A model generated the notes under the pieces. That model made no database searches. It worked only from the letters and a program-made list of their open reading frames with translations, and was not told the origin of the DNA. A stretch of 44,599 nt of DNA from Gammaproteobacteria bacterium (GTDB lineage Bacteria > Pseudomonadota > Gammaproteobacteria > Pseudomonadales > Cellvibrionaceae), in assembly GCA_022600975.1 (NCBI GenBank), contig JAHZJJ010000049.1:1-44599 (forward strand). The letters are read 5' to 3'. The position numbers and the translations under genes are program-made. This document shows, piece by piece, positions 36,579 through 43,739 of the stretch. Every line of letters begins with the position of its first letter. Position 1 is the first letter of the stretch.

Positions 36579-37223
36579 CTAATTTTCGGTCAGGATAAAT
36601 TTTGCGGCGCCCTCTGTTGCTCCCTGTAGATGCTGTTGCCAATTGAAGCCGCTTTTAAGGCGGGGTTTGAAGTCATGATCGCCATCTTCGAGCCAGTGGC
36701 ATTGAATCGAAGAGGGTAAGTTGTAATCGGCAACTTCTGCAAAGCTACCTAATGGGTCGCGACTGCCTTGAATAATAAGCGTTGGGCAGGTCAGAGTGAG
36801 CAGGTGTTTAATACGCAAGCTAGAGGGTTTGCCGCGCGGATGGAATGGATAACCCAGACATAGGGCGCCGGCAATAGTGCCTTGCTGATAATAATCCTGT
36901 GCCAGCATACTGGCTACACGGCCACCCATAGATTTACCGCCGATATAAAGTCGTTGAGGGTTGAGCGCCTGCTGACAAGCTTCAATGTGCTGTTCAAAAT
37001 CATTCAGTAACACCTCCATTTTATTGGGAGGCCGACGTTTGCCCATTTTGCGTCTTTCAATCATATAGGGAAATTCAAAACGCACTACACCAACCCCCAG
37101 TGCGCACAGTTTTAAACTAATAGCTTGCATAAATGGGCTATCCATTGGCGCACCGGCACCATGGGCAAATAGAAGCCAATGCGCTGTGGCTTTGAAAGGG
37201 TGATTAATCAAGCAGTTTTTCAT
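36579..37223 (-). CDS. alpha/beta hydrolase of the COG3571 type
   Basis: A 214-residue serine hydrolase fold. The oxyanion region is FAHGAGAPMDSPFM, the nucleophile elbow is IGGKSMGGRVASM (GxSxG), and the late acid and histidine lie in IIQGSRDPLGS and LEDGDHDFKPR. The substrate is unknown. Its ATG follows directly on the stop of yheU, so the pair is co-translated. Confidence 0.88.
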   Translation of the reverse strand: MKNCLINHPFKATAHWLLFAHGAGAPMDSPFMQAISLKLCALGVGVVRFEFPYMIERRKMGKRRPPNKMEVLLNDFEQHIEACQQALNPQRLYIGGKSMGGRVASMLAQDYYQQGTIAGALCLGYPFHPRGKPSSLRIKHLLTLTCPTLIIQGSRDPLGSFAEVADYNLPSSIQCHWLEDGDHDFKPRLKSGFNWQQHLQGATEGAAKFILTEN

Positions 37224-37457
37224 TTAAATACTGTCTTGATCAGTGGGTACATCTGTGGCCAAAATCAAATTTATGGAGTGCTCTACTGGCTCAAACCAAA
37301 TTAAAATCTCTTGCTTATGCAGTTGGTTGCGCAGATTGGATACTCGCTCAGGCAAGCTGATTTCCAGCTCGCCGTAGTCGGTGCCATCACGGGTGGCATA
37401 TTCTTCTAAGAGATTCTGCAGGGTTTCGGTATTCAGTTGTTGGTAAGGGATAATCAT
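37224..37457 (-). CDS. UPF0270 family protein YheU
   Basis: A 77-residue protein of the UPF0270 family, with the full pattern MIIPYQQLNTETLQNLLEEY and ATRDGTDYGE. It is close in size to E. coli YheU. The biochemical role is unknown; in E. coli yheU also lies beside a hydrolase gene (yheT), and here the COG3571 hydrolase follows with no gap. Confidence 0.92.
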   Translation of the reverse strand: MIIPYQQLNTETLQNLLEEYATRDGTDYGELEISLPERVSNLRNQLHKQEILIWFEPVEHSINLILATDVPTDQDSI

Positions 37458-37557
37458 AGGCAGAGACTAGGGTTGAATTTGGGTGGGTAAATAAGCGGGT
37501 TTAGTATTCAGTGTTGCCAAAGCGGGCTGTGTCTGTATTGCTAGGATAAAAGTTGAA

Positions 37558-38274
37558 TTAACGCCCCGGAAAAAGCCGCCCCAGCAACGTTGGCAGAGCC
37601 GTCTCCACACGTAAAATACGTGGCCCCAGATGAGTTCCAGCAAAGCCGGCTTGTTGCAGCTTTTCTATCTCATAAGCAATAAAACCGCCCTCCGGCCCCA
37701 CCGCCAAAGTAGTGGGTTGAGTGAGGTCTACTGGGCAGGGCGTACTTGCATAAGGGTGTGCTATTAATTTTAAGGTGTTGCGGCAGGTTTCTGGCAGCTC
37801 ATCTTCAACGAAAGGTTTGAAGCGTTTGTGTAGAGTTATTTCGGGCATCTGAACATCCACTGCCTGTTCCAGCCCCAGCAGACACTGTTCACGCAGTTTA
37901 TTTTCAGCCAGCGAGGGGCTTTGCCAGTAGGATTTCTCCACCCGATAAGTGTGTATTAAATGGAGTTGTTTAACCCCCAAGGCCACAACATGTTGGATTA
38001 CACGCTTGAGTACTTTTGGGCGTGGCAGGGCGAGAATCAGAGTGAGAGGCAGTGGGAGCGGCGACGGTTGAGATAATTTAACCTCCAGCTCCGTAGTAAG
38101 TTTGCTGTGTTTTAGTACCTTTGCAATACCAATCTGCCCATTTAAGACCCCTACCCGAAGGCTATCATTTACTTTAACCTTAAGAATACGGTCGATGTGC
38201 CGATGTCGACGCCCTGACAGAAGCGCGCGCGTCGGTGTAATAAAATCATCGGTTTGTAAAATAATTAGGTTCAA
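37558..38274 (-). CDS. rsmE: 16S rRNA m3U1498 methyltransferase RsmE
   Basis: Methylates N3 of U1498 in 16S rRNA using SAM. A 238-residue SPOUT-class enzyme: an N-terminal PUA-like part (RHRHIDRILKVKVNDSLRVG), then the knotted domain with LALPRPKVLKRVIQHVVALG, AVGPEGGF, and the C-terminal LGPRILRVETALPTLLGRL. The ATG at 38274 gives the standard MNLIIL start. The 100-base gap to yheU leaves room for a separate promoter. Confidence 0.95.
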   Translation of the reverse strand: MNLIILQTDDFITPTRALLSGRRHRHIDRILKVKVNDSLRVGVLNGQIGIAKVLKHSKLTTELEVKLSQPSPLPLPLTLILALPRPKVLKRVIQHVVALGVKQLHLIHTYRVEKSYWQSPSLAENKLREQCLLGLEQAVDVQMPEITLHKRFKPFVEDELPETCRNTLKLIAHPYASTPCPVDLTQPTTLAVGPEGGFIAYEIEKLQQAGFAGTHLGPRILRVETALPTLLGRLFPGR

Positions 38275-38431
38275 AGCTAATACCGGTTAAATAACGGGGG
38301 TTATTATATAGCGATGAATTGCTCTATCGGAGCAATGAAGAAAAAAATTGTATTTGTCGGATTCCAGCGGTTGCTGGCAAGCTTCGGTTTTACCAGGTGA
38401 CGCGGTGAGGAAAATTGCGGACAATAGCGCT

Positions 38432-38671
38432 ATGAAATCACACCACACTCTGGATGCTCGTGGGCTTTTATGCCCAGAGCCTGTTATGTTACTGCACACT
38501 GCAGTACGCAAAATTGCTGCTGATGAAGTGCTGAAACTGTTGGCTACAGATGCTTCGACGCAACGCGATATTCCCAAATTCTGCCAGTTTCTCGGCTATG
38601 AGCTGATCGAGCATCGGCGACATAATGGCGAGCATACTTTTTGGATAAGAAAAACCCTAAGCTCGGACTAA
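38432..38671 (+). CDS. tusA: sulfur carrier protein TusA
   Basis: A 79-residue sulfur relay protein that receives persulfide from IscS for tRNA 2-thiouridine synthesis and other uses. The motif LDARGLLCPEPVM carries the persulfide cysteine C14. The ATG at 38432 reproduces the usual length (81 in E. coli); an upstream frame from 38348 adds 28 unlikely residues. It is divergent from rsmE and converges with the next gene. Confidence 0.93.
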   Translation: MKSHHTLDARGLLCPEPVMLLHTAVRKIAADEVLKLLATDASTQRDIPKFCQFLGYELIEHRRHNGEHTFWIRKTLSSD

Positions 38672-38703
38672 TCGCTTAGTCAACAAGCTCCGCAGCGGAA
38701 GCT

Positions 38704-39390
38704 TCAGGGCGCATTGACCAGAGAGGCGATTGCGGCCAGGGCAGCGGGGTCTTCGGCCTTGATTTTGTTGGCGATATGATGCTGGAAGAAATAGCGAAAG
38801 CCCTCTGCCTGTTGTGCTGCGTAGAGGCATTCATCACCCGGTAGTACGGGGGTGGTTTGTACATTGTCGTGGTCGATCAACATACCCTGAATCTCACCAT
38901 CGGCAAACAGCCGCCAACTGACCACCTCAGAGAGAGTGAGATGTTCCCGGTTCGCGTCCATAAATACTGCATGGGTACCGATAGTGTCGGGAATTTCCTG
39001 TACCACCTCTTTGCCTTTACCACTGTCAAACTCAAAATATTCTGCAGCAGTTTCTAGCTCAACCACTTTATGGATAGGGGCTTCAAAGAAAATTTCCTCA
39101 ATGCCCGGATCATAGTAGCCTTCAAAGCTGCCATCGAGGGGGTCACTGACCTCAAGGCAGGCGACGATGCCATCCAGCCAGGGGACCAGACCGACAATCT
39201 CGCCATTGGCGCGAAGCCCCCAGCAAAGGATTTTTAAACTGTATAGATCGGAACCACTGGAAGTATTGGAGTAGAGCATTTCCAAGCCGTCTAACTCCGG
39301 AGATAGACGTATAAATTGCTTATTGTTTGGCGCTTCAATAGGCTCGCCGGTGAAGAGGTCAACCACGTTGCTGGTATTGTGGTTGGTCAT
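38704..39390 (-). CDS. conserved protein of unknown function, 228 residues
   Basis: I do not recognise a named domain. The protein is acidic and starts NVVDLFTGEPIEAPN. It has two similar halves, each with a tryptophan-containing strand followed by a G-E-I turn (LKILCWGLRANGEIVGLV and VVSWRLFADGEIQGMLID), which suggests an internal duplication. No signal peptide or membrane segment. It has a near-perfect ribosome site (AAGGAGG) before the ATG, so it is probably well translated. Confidence 0.8.
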   Translation of the reverse strand: MTNHNTSNVVDLFTGEPIEAPNNKQFIRLSPELDGLEMLYSNTSSGSDLYSLKILCWGLRANGEIVGLVPWLDGIVACLEVSDPLDGSFEGYYDPGIEEIFFEAPIHKVVELETAAEYFEFDSGKGKEVVQEIPDTIGTHAVFMDANREHLTLSEVVSWRLFADGEIQGMLIDHDNVQTTPVLPGDECLYAAQQAEGFRYFFQHHIANKIKAEDPAALAAIASLVNAP

Positions 39391-39613
39391 AGCACACCTC
39401 CTTGCAAGGCCTTTAGTAGAGCGTAGGCTCGGTGCTTACTTTGCTGGCAGCCTACTTGAATACCGCTGGAACGTATCCTGTGCCGGCTGAGGGAAGTCGC
39501 TTATCACTATCCCTTTGCCTAAAGGTATATTCTAGTTTGCGGAAATACAACCGGGGTTTTAGATCAGTTGATTCTTTTTGGAGTGCCTCAAAGGCGCCCT
39601 GGGCGTTATATTG

Positions 39614-39652
39614 AATCCTTTGCAGGCACTGATATAGTGCCTGCAAAGGATT
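39614..39652. repeat. perfect 17-bp hairpin with 5-nt loop
   Basis: AATCCTTTGCAGGCACT (39614-39630) and AGTGCCTGCAAAGGATT (39636-39652) are exact reverse complements around GATAT. It ends 38 bases before the epmC ATG, in the interval between divergent genes. It could be an operator or leader hairpin for epmC. The 39391-39690 interval contains no supported gene. Confidence 0.78.
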
Positions 39653-39690
39653 GTAGTCGTAAAGTGCTGGGAGTTCTGTTGTCAATTCAA

Positions 39691-40284
39691 ATGTCCACTT
39701 TAGAGCCAAGGGTGATTGCTGTTGAGCAAAACAAGGTGGCAGCCACAGTAGCTGCACGCATTTGTGCAGTGTTTGCCCATTGCTTTGCTGATCCGGAAGG
39801 TTTTAATACCCGCCTGCAGGGAGGGGCGAAGGAGCCTGTCTATTTGCCGGTGGATCGGAGTCACAGTTACCATTTAATTAAATTTACTCGAGATTATCCT
39901 GCCAGTGCATTGCACGAGGCGGCACATTGGTGCCTGGCGGGAGACCGTCGGCGCACACTTGTGGATTACGGTTACTGGTATCTGCCCGATGGTCGCACTG
40001 CGGCGCAGCAGCGGGAGTTTGAGTGCGTAGAGGTGGGGCCCCAGGCGCTGGAGTGGGTTTTCAGTCGCGCCTGTGGGTTGCGTTTTCGGGTTAGTGTAGA
40101 CAACTTGCACAGTTGCCTTGGGCCGAGTATGGCTTTTAAACAAGCGATTTGTGATCGGGCCAGAAGTTATTGCCGCGGAGCTATGAGGCCGAGATCGCTA
40201 CAGTTTGCCAAGGCATTGGCAGTGGAGTTCGGTTCTCGGCAGCTATGGGCGGCTGAGGGATATATTGTGGAGGATTTGGCGTGA
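39691..40284 (+). CDS. epmC: elongation factor P hydroxylase EpmC (YfcM)
   Basis: Hydroxylates the beta-lysylated lysine of elongation factor P in the final step of that modification. The 197 residues fit YfcM: FNTRLQGGAKEPVYLPV, then SALHEAAHWCLAGDRRR with the iron-binding HExxH-like histidines, VDYGYWYLPDGRTAAQQREF, and VGPQALEWVFSRACG. The ATG at 39691 is used; a TTG at 39679, with GGGAG nearer, would add four residues. pdxB follows after 24 bases. epmA, epmB and efp are not in the window. Confidence 0.9.
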   Translation: MSTLEPRVIAVEQNKVAATVAARICAVFAHCFADPEGFNTRLQGGAKEPVYLPVDRSHSYHLIKFTRDYPASALHEAAHWCLAGDRRRTLVDYGYWYLPDGRTAAQQREFECVEVGPQALEWVFSRACGLRFRVSVDNLHSCLGPSMAFKQAICDRARSYCRGAMRPRSLQFAKALAVEFGSRQLWAAEGYIVEDLA

Positions 40285-40308
40285 GTAAGCGATTTGCTAG
40301 GGGCTGCT

Positions 40309-41430
40309 GTGAATAAACTGAACATTGTTGCCGATGAAAATATTCCCGCCTTGGAAGCCTGTTTTGGAGATATCGGTCATATCCAACGTGTGCCAGGGCG
40401 CAGCTTAACATCCGAGCAGTTAGATACCGCGGATATACTGCTGGTACGCTCGGTCACACAAGTAAATGCCCACTTACTAGCTTCGACGCCCATTAAGTTT
40501 GTCGGTAGCTGCACTATTGGTATTGATCATCTCGATACCACCTGGTTGGCGCAGCAAAATATAGGCTGGAGCGCGGCCCCCGGCTGCAATGCGAACTCGG
40601 TGGTAGAGTATGTATTTTGTGCCTTGGCGGCACTGGAAATTGATTGGCGTCGACACAGTTTCGGGATCATCGGTTGCGGCAATGTAGGTGGGCTGTTACA
40701 GCGGCGCTTGCGGCAGTTAGGCATAGCATGTTTAGTCTATGATCCTTGGTTGACAGAGAACCCTGATGCCGCGACGTTGGACGAAGTGCTGCAGCAAGGT
40801 GTCATCTGTTTGCACGCGCCTCTGGTCAGCGGAGGTCGGCACCCGAGCCTGCATTTGCTGGGTGCCGAACAGTTGCAAAAAATTCCCGCCGATGGAATAT
40901 TGATCAGTGCCGGACGTGGCGCTGTAGTGGATAATAGTGCCTTACGGGCTCGCTTGGAACGAGGTAAACCGCTGACGGCGATATTGGATGTGTGGGAAAA
41001 CGAGCCTGCTATCGATCCACAGTTATTGCAAACAGTAGCTTTGGGTACGCCACATATTGCCGGTTATAGCCACGACGGCAAACTTGCGGGAACCCGTATG
41101 ATACGCGCTGCACTCAATCGATTTTTGCAGCTCCCGGTATCCGAGCCTGCCGATCAAACCACTGCTGAGCGACGACAACTGGAAGCCGATAGTGGAAAAG
41201 AAGGTTTTGCCGCGTTACGTTCGCTGCTGTTGCAAATGTACGACCCCCGTGATGATGATCGGCGCCTGCGAGAGGCGGGCAATATTCATCCGTCAATGGC
41301 CCAGGGTTTTGACCGGTTGCGACGTGAATATTCCCAGCGATTGGAATTTTCCCACTATCAATTAGCAGGGGAAAAGCTCGACTCACAACTGCGCAGCCAA
41401 CTGGCAATTTTGGGGTTGCGATGCAGCTGA
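40309..41430 (+). CDS. pdxB: erythronate-4-phosphate dehydrogenase PdxB
   Basis: Oxidises 4-phospho-D-erythronate in the DXP-dependent route to pyridoxal 5'-phosphate. The 373 residues (E. coli 378) carry the N-terminal VADENIPALEACFGDIG, the NAD loop GIIGCGNVGG, catalytic Arg in SAGRGAVVDN, Glu in VWENEPAI and His in TPHIAGYSHDG. The C-terminal PdxB dimerisation domain (about 290-373) is present. The GTG at 40309 with AGGGG 5 bases before is chosen over a TTG at 40294. The end overlaps the next gene by 10 bases. Confidence 0.95.
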   Translation: MNKLNIVADENIPALEACFGDIGHIQRVPGRSLTSEQLDTADILLVRSVTQVNAHLLASTPIKFVGSCTIGIDHLDTTWLAQQNIGWSAAPGCNANSVVEYVFCALAALEIDWRRHSFGIIGCGNVGGLLQRRLRQLGIACLVYDPWLTENPDAATLDEVLQQGVICLHAPLVSGGRHPSLHLLGAEQLQKIPADGILISAGRGAVVDNSALRARLERGKPLTAILDVWENEPAIDPQLLQTVALGTPHIAGYSHDGKLAGTRMIRAALNRFLQLPVSEPADQTTAERRQLEADSGKEGFAALRSLLLQMYDPRDDDRRLREAGNIHPSMAQGFDRLRREYSQRLEFSHYQLAGEKLDSQLRSQLAILGLRCS

Positions 41431-42560
41431 AAAAACTGGGGCTGATAATTAACCCCTGGGCAGGTGTGGGCGGTCCGGCGGGGCTCAAGGGCAGCGATGG
41501 CGCCGATACGCTAGAGTACGCATTGGCTGTCGGGGTGGAGCCGCAGGCGCAAAAGCGCGCGGCGCTGGCACTGAGAGCACTGCAGCCATTTTTCGATCAG
41601 TTTGAAATACTCTGCTTTGCGGCGGATATGGGCCAGACGGTAGCGCAAAAATTGGGGTTTCGGGTTTCTGTTGTAGGCAGTTATGCAGGTGAATATTCTA
41701 CTGCTGAGGATTCCGAGCGCGCGGCTCGGCTGATTCACCGCGCCGGGGCCGATCTGATTATTTTTGTCGGAGGTGACGGCACTGCCCGCAATATGGCCAA
41801 TGCTGTGGGAGAATCGCTACCACTCCTGGGTATTCCCGCTGGGGTCAAAATGCACTCGGCTTGTTTTGCGATCTCTCCTCGCGCTGGCGGTGAAATTTTA
41901 CGCCGACTGATGACCGCTAAACTGGTGCATCTACAGCAGCGGGAAGTGCGCGATATTGATGAGCAAGCGTTTCGCCAAGGGCGGGTCAGCACCCGTTACT
42001 ACGGTGATTTGAAGGTGCCGGAAGAAGGGCATTTTCTGCAGTCGGTTAAAAATGCTGGCCGCGAAGTGGAAGCGTTGGCAGTGGCCGATATTGCCGCAGA
42101 GGTAATTGAAGAACTGGAGCCCGATACACTCTATATCGTTGGCCCGGGCTCCACCACCTTGGCGCTGCTCAGTGAACTGGATTGTGTCGGCACACTGTTA
42201 GGAGTGGATTTATTGTGCAATAACCGGCTGCTAAAGCACGATGTCGATACCCAGCAAATTCGCCAGGCAATGCAGCAACATAGTGGTGCCGTTAAAATAA
42301 TTGTTACTGCCATTGGTGGGCAGGGGCATTTGTTTGGTCGTGGCAACCAACAGCTATCGCCAGATATTTTAACTAAAGTTGGCCGCGATAATCTGCTGGT
42401 GGTGGCGACTAAAACCAAAATAACCGAGCTTGGCGGCAGGCCGCTATTGCTTGATAGCGGTGAACCGCAATTAGACGAAAATTGGAGTGGTTTCATACCG
42501 GTGATTACAGGTTATCGGGATACTATTTTATATCCGCTTTCTAATGGCGATATAAATTGA
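41421..42560 (+). CDS. ATP-NAD/AcoX-kinase-like protein (COG3199)
   Basis: A 379-residue protein with an NAD-kinase/diacylglycerol-kinase-type fold. The N-terminus LGLIINPWAGVGGPAGLKGS and the phosphate motif FVGGDGTARNMAN are diagnostic, followed by LLGIPAGVKMHSACFA and VGPGSTTLALLSEL. Members are annotated ATP-NAD kinase family, but the reaction is not well established. It starts inside pdxB (10-base overlap), so translation is coupled. A role in cofactor metabolism fits but is inference. Confidence 0.9.
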   Translation: MQLKKLGLIINPWAGVGGPAGLKGSDGADTLEYALAVGVEPQAQKRAALALRALQPFFDQFEILCFAADMGQTVAQKLGFRVSVVGSYAGEYSTAEDSERAARLIHRAGADLIIFVGGDGTARNMANAVGESLPLLGIPAGVKMHSACFAISPRAGGEILRRLMTAKLVHLQQREVRDIDEQAFRQGRVSTRYYGDLKVPEEGHFLQSVKNAGREVEALAVADIAAEVIEELEPDTLYIVGPGSTTLALLSELDCVGTLLGVDLLCNNRLLKHDVDTQQIRQAMQQHSGAVKIIVTAIGGQGHLFGRGNQQLSPDILTKVGRDNLLVVATKTKITELGGRPLLLDSGEPQLDENWSGFIPVITGYRDTILYPLSNGDIN

Positions 42561-42633
42561 ATATAGTTGCGAGAGGGGGCCGGGTCGCTACTTCTCTGAT
42601 GTAAATTGTGATGAATATTAGAGCCGCTTTAAA

Positions 42634-42759
42634 CCTAGAAGCCGCAGTTGAATCACGCAAGTCTACACAAGTTCTTGATGTACTTGGCAACTTTTAAAAA
42701 ATTCGCCATGCACACCAATAACTTACAGAGTTTTTGCGCGCCCAACTGTGGCTTCTAGG
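42634..42759 (+). repeat. dispersed repeat, copy E (126 bp, reference copy)
   Basis: Begins CCTAGAAGCCGCAGTTG (42634-42650) and ends CAACTGTGGCTTCTAGG (42743-42759); the ends are inverted repeats matching at 16 of 17 bases. The middle contains CTTTTAAAAAATTCGCCATG and GTTTTTGCGCGCCC. Flanks TTAAA and CTGAA agree only partly, so a target duplication is not clear here. The remaining 42760-43002 is AT-rich with a run of T at 42877 and no gene. Confidence 0.88.
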
Positions 42760-43002
42760 CTGAAATAATAAAGGGTAAGTTTAGCCATACTAAGCGTTAA
42801 GTAGTGCGTTAGCATTAGCTGGCTAAATTTGTTGCATATTTTGCCAACGGTTAACGCTAGCGGAAAAAATATCGTTGTTTTTTTTTTGAGCCTAACTTAT
42901 CGCTGTTAAAGCTATTCTGCGGAAAGCATTGATAGCGGTGTTAAATAGTATGGTTTTCATTTTTCTCGTTCTCAAATTTAGTGTTTTTAAGTCTGGTTTA
43001 TT

Positions 43003-43380
43003 TTAGGCTTTTTTTAGGATTGAGGCTGGGGCCGTTGTGGGTCGGATAGGATTTGCGCGGCTGGCTAATTGGCTGAGCCAAACACTGATAAAAACGATAA
43101 GGATTGCCGCTACTTGTGTGGTGGTGAGGTGTTGATCAAGCAGTAACCATCCCAGTAAGACCGCTGCTATTGGGCTGAGAAAACCGAGCGTTGAAACCAC
43201 AGTCGGTTCAAGGCTAGATAACCCTCTAAACCAGAGTACATAAGTAAATAGCGCACCGATTAAACCAAGATACATTAGGCCTAGTAAGTTAACGGATGTA
43301 AGTGTCGGCAACGCTGGCTCAAGCCACATCGCTGCGGGAAAGAGCAGCAGCCCACCGGCAACTACGAAACGCTGAGGATC
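43003..43380 (-). pseudogene. EamA/DMT transporter, N-terminal half missing
   Basis: The C-terminal EamA repeat of a drug/metabolite transporter is recognisable: VAGGLLLFPAAMW, LGLMYLGLIGALFTYVLWFR, STLGFLSPIAAVLLGWLLLD, and a hydrophobic final segment. Homology runs to the right only as far as about 43368-43380, where the frame enters DNA that on the other strand encodes a MarR C-terminus. The first half, the first EamA domain and the promoter are gone, so no transporter can be made. Confidence 0.75.
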
Positions 43381-43550
43381 GTCGCAGCGTTTCTGTCTCG
43401 CTGACTGAGCAAGGATTTGCTGTGATTGATGCTACGCTGGAAGCCCATGTGGCAACTCAAAAAAGGCTTACATCGGGTTTGTCGGCAGATGAGCATCATA
43501 TGATTAGCGCTTTATTGAGCAAATTTATGCTAAGTCTTGAAGGTGAATAA
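43365..43550 (+). pseudogene. MarR-family regulator, DNA-binding half missing
   Basis: From RNAEDRRSVSVSLTEQG, the wing of the MarR winged helix, to the C-terminal dimerisation helix ending LSKFMLSLEGE. The N-terminal dimerisation helices and the recognition helix are absent, because the frame joins EamA-derived DNA around 43365-43380. It lies head to head with the truncated transporter, as expected if a divergent marR/eamA pair lost its centre. Confidence 0.75.
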
Positions 43551-43739
43551 TGTCAGTATTCAGTTGTAGCTTTTATCTCTGCAAATGGTGCAGTAATCAC
43601 CAATGCCAAATCCAGCGATTCCCGCCAGATACAGATCCCTTACAAACATTAGCCTGTAGAGCAGTATTGAAATTTATGTTCGTAAACTGACTGTCTCTGG
43701 TAACATCAGCTTCTTACAATAGGTAGAGATGTGTAAGTA

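Noticed and set aside
39452..39757. A 101-codon minus-strand frame overlapping the epmC start
   Set aside because: It crosses the perfect hairpin and overlaps a well-supported gene; no family recognised.
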